64,000 nt of DNA, taken from contig JBBINY010000002.1 of assembly GCA_037443645.1 (NCBI GenBank), positions 62,001 to 126,000 of the forward strand, given 5' to 3'. Within the stretch, counting starts at the first letter, position 1, and each line of letters begins with the position of its first letter. Below the pieces are notes generated by a model. That model worked only from the letters and a program-made list of their open reading frames with translations. It had not been told where the DNA came from and did not search any database. A program made the position numbers and the translations under genes. The DNA is from UBA2336 sp037443645. GTDB taxonomy: Bacteria > Bacteroidota > Bacteroidia > Cytophagales > Cyclobacteriaceae. Positions 9,472 to 18,195 of the stretch are shown here, in pieces.

Positions 9472-10737
9472 ATGAACACCCGCAGAAAAATTCTGAAATC
9501 GCTGGCCCTCGCTCCGCTGGCCGCACCGGTGTTCAGTGCCATAAGTGCATCGGCCGGAGTGGAGCCGCTGCCCGCACCTGATGATCCGGACTACTGGAAA
9601 AAAATCCGAGACCAGTTCAGCCTTGCTGCAGACAAAGTGTTTTTCAACACCGGTACCGTGGGCGCCATGCCGAAGATGGTCGTGAAGCGCATGGTGGACC
9701 ATATTCATATGCTGGCTGCCGATATCGCAGACTGGGATTATAAAATCGACATCGGATGGATCAGCGGGTATTACCCGATGCCGGACCTGCGAAGGAAAAT
9801 AGGTACTCTCATCCATGCCGATGCCGCCAGTATCGCCCTGACCGACAACGTAACCAGTGCCATGAGTTACATTGCCATGGGCCTTGACCTGAAACCGGGC
9901 GATGAAGTGCTTACCAGCAACCAGGAGCATGGCGGAGGGCGCAGTTCATGGATCGTGCGCGAGAAACGCGAAGGTTTAAAATACCGCGAGGTGGAACTGC
10001 CCAAACCCATCCGCAAAAGCGATGAAGTGCTTGACATCATCCGCAAGGCGCTGAAGGCCGAAACGAAAGTGCTCATGCTCTCACACATGATCACCGGCAG
10101 CGGGGCCATCCTTCCTGTGAAGGAAATCTGTGCCGAAGCGCGCGCCCGTGGCATCCTTACCGTGCTGGATGGAGCCCAAACCATCGGGCAGATTAAGGTG
10201 GATGTTACCGACATCGGGTGCGATGCCTATGTGGGCTGCTTCCATAAGTGGATGGGCGCACCGCCCGGCACCGGCTTTATGTGGGTGCGGCCGGAAGTTC
10301 TTAAAACCCTGTGGACCACGGTGAGCAGCTACCAATGGAATAACCCCGATGATGCGGGCTTCCGGTTTACACAACGCGGCACAGGCAACTATTCAGTGAT
10401 GCTGGGCATGGATGCGGCCATTGATTTTCACAACGAGATCGGTCCGCAGCGTGTGTATGACCGCATCAAACACCTGGGCGGCTACCTGCGCGATGGCTTA
10501 CGCAAAATGCCGAAGGTAAAAATCTTCTCACCGGCCGATGAATCCCTGTGTGCCGGCATTACAGTGTACAATGTGCTCGGCCTTACAGGTGCGCAATTAC
10601 AGGAGGCTTTCTGGAACAAGGCACGCATGCGGCCGCGCTCGCAGGGCGATGCGTTTGGTGTGCGCCACTGTACGCACATTTACAACAGCGAACAGGAGTT
10701 GGACAAGGCGTTGGAACTTGTGCGGAAGGCGGGGTAA
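9472..10737 (+). CDS. Tat-exported aminotransferase class V family protein
   Basis: A fold-type I PLP enzyme of 421 residues. The ATG at 9472 is chosen over a GTG two codons upstream because it directly precedes TRRKILKSLALAPLAAP, a twin-arginine signal. The Schiff-base Lys is residue 259 in FHKWMG, preceded by the Asp of LDGAQTIG that pairs with the PLP ring nitrogen. Relatives include isopenicillin-N epimerase-like, kynureninase-like and cysteine-desulfurase-like enzymes; I cannot choose between them. Folded export with bound cofactor is the usual reason for Tat use. Coupled to the RidA gene before it. Confidence 0.88.
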   Translation: MNTRRKILKSLALAPLAAPVFSAISASAGVEPLPAPDDPDYWKKIRDQFSLAADKVFFNTGTVGAMPKMVVKRMVDHIHMLAADIADWDYKIDIGWISGYYPMPDLRRKIGTLIHADAASIALTDNVTSAMSYIAMGLDLKPGDEVLTSNQEHGGGRSSWIVREKREGLKYREVELPKPIRKSDEVLDIIRKALKAETKVLMLSHMITGSGAILPVKEICAEARARGILTVLDGAQTIGQIKVDVTDIGCDAYVGCFHKWMGAPPGTGFMWVRPEVLKTLWTTVSSYQWNNPDDAGFRFTQRGTGNYSVMLGMDAAIDFHNEIGPQRVYDRIKHLGGYLRDGLRKMPKVKIFSPADESLCAGITVYNVLGLTGAQLQEAFWNKARMRPRSQGDAFGVRHCTHIYNSEQELDKALELVRKAG

Positions 10738-10774
10738 CGCTGTGTCAACTTATATTGTTCTGTCAGGTTTGTAG

Positions 10775-13225
10775 CTACTCGCTTCGCAAGGCCTTCACCG
10801 GGTTCTCGTTGGCAGCTTTTACCGTTCGCAGGCTTATCGTTATGAAGGCAATAAGGGCTGCCAATAGTCCGGCAGCAATGAATGAGCCTGCTCCCAGCGA
10901 AATACGATATGCAAAATCACGGAGCCATTCATTCATAAAAAAGTAGGACACCGGTCCGGCTACCAGGCAGGCCAATAGCACCAGCATCAAAAATTCTTTC
11001 GATACCATCCCCACTATACTGCCTGCGGATGCACCCAGTACTTTACGCACACCGATTTCTTTTGTCCGGCTTTCAACCGAATAACTCACCAACGCAAACA
11101 AACCCATGCAGGCAATAAGCACTACGATTACTGAAAGGGCCATAAAGATTTGTCCGCGCTGTGCATCGGCCCGGTACATTTCCTCAAACCGGCTCTCGAG
11201 AAAGGTGTACTCAAGGGGGCTGTCGGGGTCAACTTTGGTATTGATCTCCTTTAACCTTGCCAGCGTTTGTTCCCAATCGTTGGTTTTGATGCGCAGTGTG
11301 TAATAGTCAATACGCTGGATAACCGTGTTCGGTGCACCAAAAATTACAGGCATCATTTCCGTGCGCAGCGATTCAAAATGAAAATTTTCCACCACGCCAA
11401 TCACTTCAACACGGAATGGCTGATCGAGTGGTTCGTTGCTGCCGCCTGTACGCGTTGCCGGAATTTCGAGCATCTGTCCTACCGGGTTTGTTAACCCCAG
11501 CTGTTCAACGGCCAATTGCGTGAGAACAATTTTTAAGCTGTCTGCACGTGGGTCTTCAATCGTCCTGCCTTCCAGCAATTTAATGTCATAGGTTTTTAAA
11601 AAGTCCTTGTCGATGCCGACAAAAATCATTTCGCGGCCTTGCGGACTGGATGCAGTTTGCACAGTGGCTACCGGAAAGCTCTTCCACTCGCCCGGCACGC
11701 GGGTGGAAACGGAAATGCTTTGTACCTCGGCCGGCTGGCTGAATTCTGCTTTCACCATTTCAAAATTCCTGCGCAGCCGGGCACTGTTAATATCAATTAC
11801 CAATAAATTTTCCTGATTGAAGCCCAAATCCTTTTGACGCAGGTAGGTAAGTTGCTCATAAATGACCAGCGTGCAGGCGATCATGATAATGGAGATGGTA
11901 AACTGTGCAACGAGCAGCATCTTACGCACGGGCACACTCCGGTTGGCAATTTTGATTTCTTTCTTCAGGGCCTCTACGGCCGCCACGCGTGTTACCACAA
12001 AGGCAGGGTAAATCGCTGAAAGCAAACCGGCCAGCAACATAATGGCCACGGTTGCCAGCATCCACGAAAGAGGCAGGGTAGTCAGTGTCATTTCCTTGTT
12101 GGTAAATGCGTTGATTGACGGGAGCAACATTTCCACCAATACCAAAGCCGCTAACAATGCGAAAAATGAAAGCAACACCGAGTCGGTTAAAAACTGTCGG
12201 ATGAGTTGGCTTTTTCCAGCACCGAGTGTTTTTCGGGTTCCCATTTCGCGGGTGCGCTTAAAGGCTGCGGCAGTGCTCAGGTTCATATAGTTGAGGCAGG
12301 CAATGAGCAACAGCAGTGCGCCCACGGCTGCAAACATATACAGGTAAAACGGCTTGATGCTGTTGGCGTTCAACTCATTATCCTGCGCATTGTCGGTATA
12401 GAAATGAAGATCGGTAAGGGGCTGTAACGTAAACGTGCTTTTAAACTCTTTGTCGGCCGGAAAATTTTTCTTAACCAGGTCAACCATTTTGCCGGCCAGG
12501 GCCGATGGTTCTGTGCCGGGTTGCAGCTTCAGGTAAGTTACGTACTCATTGCTTTCCCAATCGGTGGTTATATACTCATTATACCACCGGAACATCGAGG
12601 GCCATGTGGCTTCTGAAAACAGAATTTCCAGCTGAATGTGAGAATTGCGTGGGAGGTCTTTCATCACACCGGTTACCGTAAGCATAACCTGTTCGCCATT
12701 CCGCCTCAGTGAAGACCAGATTTGTTTGCCGAGATATGGGCCAGTGCCAAAGTATCTTTTACCGATTGATTCGGAGATCACAATTCCATCGGGTGTTTTT
12801 AGCGCAGTGGCCGGATCGCCTTCAAGCAACGGGAAGTTGAAAAACTGAAAGTAGTTATCGCTTACCGACCAGGTGCGTTCATAATTGCGTGTAGTCGGGT
12901 CGTTACCCAGCGTTATACGACCGAAGGCCGTCATCCGGCAACTTGCCTCCACTTCTTCAAACTGGGTGTCCGCTTCCGCCCCCACCACCGGTGACACCTG
13001 TGCGATGTTGCGAATGGAGCCGTCTTCCTGCTGCTGGTGCTGCATAACACGCACGATGCGGTTTGCATCAGCGTGGAACGTATCAAACGTTAACTCATCA
13101 TGCAGGTAAAGGGCCACCAAGATAAAACAGGTAAAGCCCAGGGTTAGGCCGGACACCGTAATAAAGGTAAAGCTCCGGTTTTTAACCAAATGGCGAAAGG
13201 AGATTTTCAGGTTGTTTAGCAGCAT
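10775..13225 (-). CDS. ABC transporter permease (FtsX/MacB type)
   Basis: Inner-membrane protein of 816 residues with two FtsX domains and an expected eight membrane helices: one near the N-terminus (after the typical MLLNNLKISFRHL start), a MacB-like periplasmic domain, three helices, then the same arrangement repeated. The motif GTRKTLGAGKSQL after the second helix and GVRKVLGASAGSI after the sixth are the cytoplasmic coupling segments that contact the ATPase. I chose the ATG at 13225 because it gives the family N-terminus; an upstream ATG at 13318 would add 31 odd residues. No ATP-binding subunit is adjacent, which is common in Bacteroidota. Substrate unknown. Confidence 0.88.
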   Translation of the reverse strand: MLLNNLKISFRHLVKNRSFTFITVSGLTLGFTCFILVALYLHDELTFDTFHADANRIVRVMQHQQQEDGSIRNIAQVSPVVGAEADTQFEEVEASCRMTAFGRITLGNDPTTRNYERTWSVSDNYFQFFNFPLLEGDPATALKTPDGIVISESIGKRYFGTGPYLGKQIWSSLRRNGEQVMLTVTGVMKDLPRNSHIQLEILFSEATWPSMFRWYNEYITTDWESNEYVTYLKLQPGTEPSALAGKMVDLVKKNFPADKEFKSTFTLQPLTDLHFYTDNAQDNELNANSIKPFYLYMFAAVGALLLLIACLNYMNLSTAAAFKRTREMGTRKTLGAGKSQLIRQFLTDSVLLSFFALLAALVLVEMLLPSINAFTNKEMTLTTLPLSWMLATVAIMLLAGLLSAIYPAFVVTRVAAVEALKKEIKIANRSVPVRKMLLVAQFTISIIMIACTLVIYEQLTYLRQKDLGFNQENLLVIDINSARLRRNFEMVKAEFSQPAEVQSISVSTRVPGEWKSFPVATVQTASSPQGREMIFVGIDKDFLKTYDIKLLEGRTIEDPRADSLKIVLTQLAVEQLGLTNPVGQMLEIPATRTGGSNEPLDQPFRVEVIGVVENFHFESLRTEMMPVIFGAPNTVIQRIDYYTLRIKTNDWEQTLARLKEINTKVDPDSPLEYTFLESRFEEMYRADAQRGQIFMALSVIVVLIACMGLFALVSYSVESRTKEIGVRKVLGASAGSIVGMVSKEFLMLVLLACLVAGPVSYFFMNEWLRDFAYRISLGAGSFIAAGLLAALIAFITISLRTVKAANENPVKALRSE

Positions 13226-13457
13226 AGGCAAACTTTGAAACCCTGGAATGTCAACGATGGTGCCAGATTTCAAAAAATGCATTTCATGAAAATAGCGGGA
13301 TTTTTTTGTAGCAGTCATTGTGCTGTATCGAACGGTGGCGTTCGTTTACGGACGGAGGCGCTGTGGCCAACCGATCCATGACTGCGTTTTGCTCTCGGGT
13401 ATTACGTTTATCTAACCTGACCTGCGTTCCCGATGCTTCGCACTTAAATTACGTGTG
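13226..13457. other. Intergenic region at the edge of the accessory island
   Basis: No gene is visible. There is a small perfect hairpin, cgaacg-gtgg-cgttcg, at 13328-13343. I see no terminator with a T-run and no clear promoter. It separates ordinary-composition sequence to the left from the AT-richer island to the right. Confidence 0.3.
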
Positions 13458-14036
13458 TTAGTTTAACCTGCCGGCACCACTCTGTCGTAACAACCGGTTC
13501 AACTCCTTTTTCATCTTTTTGAGCGTGGTAGTATAATCCGGACTTTCAATTAAGTTTTGAAGTTCATAGGGATCGTTTGTAAGGTCATAAAGTTCATTCA
13601 TTCCATCCAAATCTACATAGTGTATGTATTTATACCGATCGTTTCGGACTGCCTTGTACCCCATGTTTGCTATTCGTGGAAAAACCGAGTCGCTATAATA
13701 TTCAACAAGAAACGAACTCCGCCACGCAGTAACGTTTTCTTTAAAAATCGGCACCCAGGATTTGCCCTGAAGGTGATCACCCGGAGTTTCGCCTACCATT
13801 TCAAGCAGCGTTGAAGCAAGGTCGATACTCAATACCAATTGTTCGGGCTTCGTTCCGGCTTTTATTAAAGGTGGAAACCTGATAAGCATTGGAATGCGGA
13901 TCGATTCTTCATAAGCAAGCCTTCGTTCTAAATCAAGGCAATGTTCTCCATACCAATAACCATGATCGCTGGTGAACACCACAATGGTATTATCCAGTTC
14001 CCCTTTATCTTCAAGGGCTTTAAGTACCAGTCCCAA
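13458..14036 (-). pseudogene. Sulfatase, C-terminal half only
   Basis: The visible reading frame covers only the C-terminal part of a type I sulfatase: NTIVVFTSDHGYW carries the metal-binding Asp-His of the family, followed by EESIRIPMLIRFP, the SIDLASTLLEM segment, and the typical ending with NELYDLTNDPYELQNL. The N-terminal 250-300 residues with the CxPxR signature that becomes formylglycine are missing. The frame remains open about 45 bases further upstream (to a TAA near 14087), so homology ends inside the gene. There is no good start codon; a TTG at 14036 is used as the boundary. It cannot be an active sulfatase. It lies directly beyond the truncated array copy A, suggesting a deletion joined the two. 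Confidence 0.8.
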
Positions 14037-14133
14037 TATTCGAATCCAGTTTACTTTTTTGTCGTGTAATTTTTTAGTTTCATGTTATTATACGTAAAAT
14101 TTATTTAGGTAAATGGCTGAGAATTTTGACAGG

Positions 14134-14343
14134 TTACTGTGCCTGTATGCGCAGGTATAATGTGCGCGGGTTTTCATCTTTGAGAATACCAACTACATCA
14201 TCTAGTTTTTTCAGAGTTAAAGAAAAATTACCCGCATTAAAGGCTTCTTCCGCTTCTTGATAGCGCAGTTTAGCAAGGGCTTCTTGTGCGTAAAGAGATT
14301 GTGAAATTGTAAAGGCTAGAAGAATGAAACAAATACGAAGCAT
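14134..14343 (-). pseudogene. Array copy A, truncated after the constant N-terminal segment
   Basis: This 69-codon frame encodes a signal peptide (MLRICFILLAFTISQSLYAQ) and the first part of the TPR-like constant domain shared by the three full copies upstream. It agrees with them up to RIQAQ and then hits TAA where the others continue with KAML. Homology to the other copies ends at 'ctgtgcctg' and unrelated AT-rich sequence leads into the sulfatase fragment. Third-position differences from copies B-D show it is not part of the recently homogenised block. It is last in the array and 31 bases from copy B. A short secreted product is possible but I regard it as a remnant. Confidence 0.75.
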
Positions 14344-14374
14344 ATGAGTTTGATGTTTTTAAATAGAATAGTTA

Positions 14375-15637
14375 TTAATTTGAAGACTCCTCTAAAACAC
14401 AAAGGCATGATGGACGTTTTGTTTCATCAGATATTTTAAAGAAAGTATTATCCATATATTGAACAGTCGCTGTGTGCTTTTTCAGATCAGAAGGGCTTTT
14501 AATTTGAGACCTTGTTTTTGCATAAGAGAGTTGATACTGAACAATTGTTGCCCATCCTAAATAATCTTTACTGCCCGGTTTATTGTTGGTAGAAAAACTA
14601 AAATATATCAGGCACAAATCATCGATTATATCGTTTGAAGGCCGAGCAATGAAAAGCGGAGAAGTTCGGTATGTTCGACCTGCAAGAGAGGATGGCACGC
14701 TCGCATTAAAGAATTTAGCCTTTTTCCTATCATCAGGTAGAGATTCAAAGTAAGCTTTCAGCTCAGCCTCATAAGGAACTCTAAGGCCGGAAGGGCACAG
14801 TGTAGAAAAGTTGTCAATTATTTCGAGCGTGGAATAGTCAGGATAATCATTAAACCCTTGCTGCATGATTTTTAATTTTTGCGCCCCATAGGTGAATTCG
14901 TCAACGGGAATAAGGATAAGCTTGCCATTAGCAGAATGCTGTAAAATGTTTTCTTCATTTTTTGTAAGGCTTGAATAAATGTTATTATAGTTGTTTGTAT
15001 ATTCTGCTTTACCGAAATACTGTTTGCACTCTAATTCCAGGTTAAGGTAATCCAGTAACAGGTTTACTGAGGCTTGTCCTCCCGCAGTTATAATAGCATT
15101 GTTTTTTTCCGAGAGCTTTTTTAGAAGGGTTAATTCACGTGCAGCATTGCGCGTAAAGCATGAATTGTATGCAGCCGTATGTGCTTCGTAAAGTTTTCGG
15201 AGGCTAGTATAATCCAGTGAGGCCCATTGTTTCTTAATTTCTTCGTAAGCAGTTCTCTCCGCAGCTGTAGTAGGTGTTACACCGGAGGCGTCCATGATTT
15301 TATATACATCAATAGCATTATCCTGCAGGGCTTCTACTTTCTCGTAGCGGCTTACATAAAGTTTACAGCTGTTCATAAGCTGAATGGCCACCTCTTCATT
15401 CTGGCAAGGGTCTGCCGGCAGCATGGCTTTCTGTGCCTGTATGCGCAAGTACAATGTGCGCGGATTTTCATCTTTAAGAATGCCAACCACCTCATCCAGT
15501 TTTTTCAGCGTGAGTGAAAAATTACCTGCATTAAAAGCTTCTTCTGCTTCCTGATAACGAAGCTTTGCAAGGGCCTCTTGCGCGTAAAGAGTTGTAGAAA
15601 AAGAGAGAGCTACTAGAATAAAACAAATACGAAGCAT
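14375..15637 (-). CDS. Array copy B: exported TPR-like protein with variable FISUMP-like C-terminus
   Basis: 420 residues. Residues 1-20 are a signal peptide. Residues 21-165 are the helical constant domain, beginning EALAKLRYQEAEEAF, which reads like a TPR pair, and containing four Cys. Residues 166-250 are moderately conserved among the copies. The C-terminal 170 residues open with ILIPVDEFTYGAQKLKIMQQ and LCPSGLRVPYEAEL, and close with RPSCLCVLE. The CPxGxRxP opening and the final Cys pair resemble the FISUMP (major paralogous) domain, which has a C-type-lectin-like fold. Between these anchors the sequence differs from copies C and D in both length and residues. Function unknown; I infer a surface or secreted binding protein. 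Confidence 0.8.
   Translation of the reverse strand: MLRICFILVALSFSTTLYAQEALAKLRYQEAEEAFNAGNFSLTLKKLDEVVGILKDENPRTLYLRIQAQKAMLPADPCQNEEVAIQLMNSCKLYVSRYEKVEALQDNAIDVYKIMDASGVTPTTAAERTAYEEIKKQWASLDYTSLRKLYEAHTAAYNSCFTRNAARELTLLKKLSEKNNAIITAGGQASVNLLLDYLNLELECKQYFGKAEYTNNYNNIYSSLTKNEENILQHSANGKLILIPVDEFTYGAQKLKIMQQGFNDYPDYSTLEIIDNFSTLCPSGLRVPYEAELKAYFESLPDDRKKAKFFNASVPSSLAGRTYRTSPLFIARPSNDIIDDLCLIYFSFSTNNKPGSKDYLGWATIVQYQLSYAKTRSQIKSPSDLKKHTATVQYMDNTFFKISDETKRPSCLCVLEESSN
15173..15463. repeat. 291-bp perfect repeat, copy in gene B
   Basis: Read base by base, this block is identical to 16381-16671 and 17709-17999. It encodes roughly residues 59-155 of the constant domain. The identity with gene C extends further, from 15092, for 372 bases in total. 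Even synonymous positions are unchanged, while sequences on both sides differ. Confidence 0.95.
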
Positions 15638-15648
15638 GTTATTAAAAT

Positions 15649-16854
15649 TTAAAGTTGACCCTCATTGTAGATGCATTTACAAAATGGTTTTGAAGGATCT
15701 TCATCAAAGGATTTTTGTTGCCATTTCCCAGAACCTTTATATACTAAAGGGTTTACTACATAATTTTTTAAAATGGTCCATCTCAAATAATTGTTTTTAT
15801 TATAAGCCGGATGATAATTATGAGTTATTTTAGTAATTTCAAGTACACCAAAACCATAATTATTTTTTTCAAGTTGAAATATAAAATCTGAGTATTCTTT
15901 AAAATAATCTTTTATTAATCCAAAACGGCTTTGTTTTAGATCTTCAGGCAAAGAATTAAAGTACGCCCTCAATTCATCTTCAAATGGGAGTCGCCAGCCA
16001 TTGGGGCACAGTTTGTTCGGGGCCTCTTCTATTTGAGCAAGAGAATACGGATAATCATTAAAGGGATCTTGCATAATTCTTAGTTTTTGAGTTCCGTATG
16101 TGAACTGGTCTACCGGAATTAGCGTAAGCACTTCTTCAGGGGCTGCCTGCGTAACATTTTCTTCACTTTTTCTTAACGAGGAATAAATCGTTTTGTAGTT
16201 GGCAGTGAATTCGGATTTACCAAAATACCGCTTACATTCAATCTCCTGGTTGAGGTAATCCAACAACATATCGTCAGTTGCTCGCTCACCAGCAGTAAGA
16301 ATAGCATTGTTTTTTTCCGAGAGCTTTTTTAGAAGGGTTAATTCACGTGCAGCATTGCGCGTAAAGCATGAATTGTATGCAGCCGTATGTGCTTCGTAAA
16401 GTTTTCGGAGGCTAGTATAATCCAGTGAGGCCCATTGTTTCTTAATTTCTTCGTAAGCAGTTCTCTCCGCAGCTGTAGTAGGTGTTACACCGGAGGCGTC
16501 CATGATTTTATATACATCAATAGCATTATCCTGCAGGGCTTCTACTTTCTCGTAGCGGCTTACATAAAGTTTACAGCTGTTCATAAGCTGAATGGCCACC
16601 TCTTCATTCTGGCAAGGGTCTGCCGGCAGCATGGCTTTCTGTGCCTGTATGCGCAAGTACAATGTGCGCGGGTTTTCATCTTTGAGAATACCGACCACCT
16701 CATCCAGTTTTTTCAGTGTTAAAGAAAAATCACCAGCATTGAAGGCCTCTTCTGCTTCTTGATAACGAAGCTTTGCAAGGGCCTCTTGCGCGTAAAGGGA
16801 GGGTGAAATTGAAAGGGTTAATGCAATGAAAGTGAGGCGAACAATAGCTTTCAT
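15649..16854 (-). CDS. Array copy C: exported TPR-like protein with variable FISUMP-like C-terminus
   Basis: 401 residues. The signal peptide (MKAIVRLTFIALTLSISPSLYAQ) differs from those of B and D, but residues 23-160 are almost the same as in both. The C-terminal domain keeps the anchors LTLIPVDQFTYGTQKLRIMQ, LCPNGWRLPFEDEL and KPFCKCIY, yet the 100 residues between them cannot be aligned by eye with B or D and are shorter. The gene lies 11 bases upstream of copy B and 14 downstream of copy D on the same strand, so all belong to one transcription unit. Nucleotide identity is 372 bases with B and 327 with D across the constant block. Confidence 0.8.
   Translation of the reverse strand: MKAIVRLTFIALTLSISPSLYAQEALAKLRYQEAEEAFNAGDFSLTLKKLDEVVGILKDENPRTLYLRIQAQKAMLPADPCQNEEVAIQLMNSCKLYVSRYEKVEALQDNAIDVYKIMDASGVTPTTAAERTAYEEIKKQWASLDYTSLRKLYEAHTAAYNSCFTRNAARELTLLKKLSEKNNAILTAGERATDDMLLDYLNQEIECKRYFGKSEFTANYKTIYSSLRKSEENVTQAAPEEVLTLIPVDQFTYGTQKLRIMQDPFNDYPYSLAQIEEAPNKLCPNGWRLPFEDELRAYFNSLPEDLKQSRFGLIKDYFKEYSDFIFQLEKNNYGFGVLEITKITHNYHPAYNKNNYLRWTILKNYVVNPLVYKGSGKWQQKSFDEDPSKPFCKCIYNEGQL
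16381..16671. repeat. 291-bp perfect repeat, copy in gene C
   Basis: Identical to the blocks in genes B and D. Relative to D the identity continues to 16707 (327 bases); relative to B it starts at 16300. The two longer matches extend in opposite directions, so copy C shares different flanks with each neighbour. Confidence 0.95.
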
Positions 16855-16868
16855 TATTCAAATAATTT

Positions 16869-18179
16869 TTATTGTTGATTGGGCTCCCCATCAAATATAC
16901 ATGTGCATAGAGGGCGTTTTTCTTTATCCTTTATTTTGAAATATTCCTCATCCAGAGTTTTCAATCTATCCTTTGCCCAGTCTAAGGAATTCAATTCCGA
17001 AAGGCTATTAATCTGGAATTTTTTTGATGCAACCTGATGAAAACTCCCACTATTCCAGGGCCCCATGATCATGCTGTAATCTCGATTCTTTTTAAAATTC
17101 TTGTCGTATGGAGTATTAGTTGGGAACAGGTCGAAACCAACCAAGAATAGCATATCAATTTTATGAAAATTATCAGATGCTTTTGTGATATAATGTGGAG
17201 ATTGTATTCTTGTTCGATCTCCAAAAGGCTCAACAACTGAGTTTTCGAAAAAACGCTTCTTTTTTAAATCATCAGTTAGCGAATTGAAGTAACCTATTAG
17301 CTCAGCCGCGTAAGGTACTCGCCAGCCGGAAGGGCAGAGAGTAGAAAAATTATTAATGATATCAAGCGTGGATAAATCTGGATAATTGTTAAATCCTTGT
17401 TGCATGATTTTTAATTTTTTGGACTCGAATGTGAAGTTGTCTACGAGGATGAGTATAAACGTATCGTTAGTTGTTTGCTGGAGAACATTATTCTCGCTTT
17501 TTGCCAACATAGAATAAATCGTTTTGTAGTTTGTTGTAAAATCTGTTTTACCAAAAAATCGTTTACATTCAATCTCCTGGTTGAGATACTCCAGCAACAT
17601 ATTGTCCGTTGCTCGCTCTCCAGCAGTAAGAATAGCATTGTATTTTTCTGAAAGCTTTAGAAGGTTTAGCTCATGGGCAGCGTTACGTGTTAAACAAGAA
17701 CTGTATTTAGCCGTATGTGCTTCGTAAAGTTTTCGGAGGCTAGTATAATCCAGTGAGGCCCATTGTTTCTTAATTTCTTCGTAAGCAGTTCTCTCCGCAG
17801 CTGTAGTAGGTGTTACACCGGAGGCGTCCATGATTTTATATACATCAATAGCATTATCCTGCAGGGCTTCTACTTTCTCGTAGCGGCTTACATAAAGTTT
17901 ACAGCTGTTCATAAGCTGAATGGCCACCTCTTCATTCTGGCAAGGGTCTGCCGGCAGCATGGCTTTCTGTGCCTGTATGCGCAAGTACAATGTGCGCGGG
18001 TTTTCATCTTTGAGAATACCGACCACCTCATCCAGCTTTTTCAGGGTGAGCGAAAAATCACCAGCATTAAAAGCTTCCTCTGCTTCTTGGTAGCGCAACT
18101 TGGCCAATGCCTCCTGTGCCATCAGGTTAGTATGAATCAGAAACAAAGTGATGATGATTGTGAACCATTTACGATACAT
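16869..18179 (-). CDS. Array copy D: exported TPR-like protein with variable FISUMP-like C-terminus
   Basis: 436 residues, the longest copy. A distinct signal peptide (MYRKWFTIIITLFLIHTNLMAQ) is followed by the same constant domain. Around residues 145-155 it differs slightly (AKYSSCLTRNAAHELNLLK, one Lys-Leu shorter). The C-terminal domain opens with ILILVDNFTFESKKLKIMQQ and LCPSGWRVPYAAEL and ends KRPLCTCIF; an insertion of about 40 residues relative to C lies between them. It is the array gene closest to the DFWGN-repeat gene, which ends 16 bases before it starts. It shares short tracts with B in the early C-terminal domain (FNNYPD, FSTLCPSG) and with C in the linker (ERATDxMLL), a mosaic pattern. 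Confidence 0.8.
   Translation of the reverse strand: MYRKWFTIIITLFLIHTNLMAQEALAKLRYQEAEEAFNAGDFSLTLKKLDEVVGILKDENPRTLYLRIQAQKAMLPADPCQNEEVAIQLMNSCKLYVSRYEKVEALQDNAIDVYKIMDASGVTPTTAAERTAYEEIKKQWASLDYTSLRKLYEAHTAKYSSCLTRNAAHELNLLKLSEKYNAILTAGERATDNMLLEYLNQEIECKRFFGKTDFTTNYKTIYSMLAKSENNVLQQTTNDTFILILVDNFTFESKKLKIMQQGFNNYPDLSTLDIINNFSTLCPSGWRVPYAAELIGYFNSLTDDLKKKRFFENSVVEPFGDRTRIQSPHYITKASDNFHKIDMLFLVGFDLFPTNTPYDKNFKKNRDYSMIMGPWNSGSFHQVASKKFQINSLSELNSLDWAKDRLKTLDEEYFKIKDKEKRPLCTCIFDGEPNQQ
17709..17999. repeat. 291-bp perfect repeat, copy in gene D
   Basis: Identical to the blocks in genes B and C, ending where B has an A in place of G. On the side towards the C-terminus identity stops abruptly at 17709, after which D differs from B and C at many positions. 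Confidence 0.95.
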
Positions 18180-18195
18180 AATGAATGGAAGTTTA

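Noticed and set aside
14134..18179. Diversity-generating retroelement
   Set aside because: No reverse transcriptase, accessory gene or A-biased template repeat in the window, and the differences are not limited to adenine positions.
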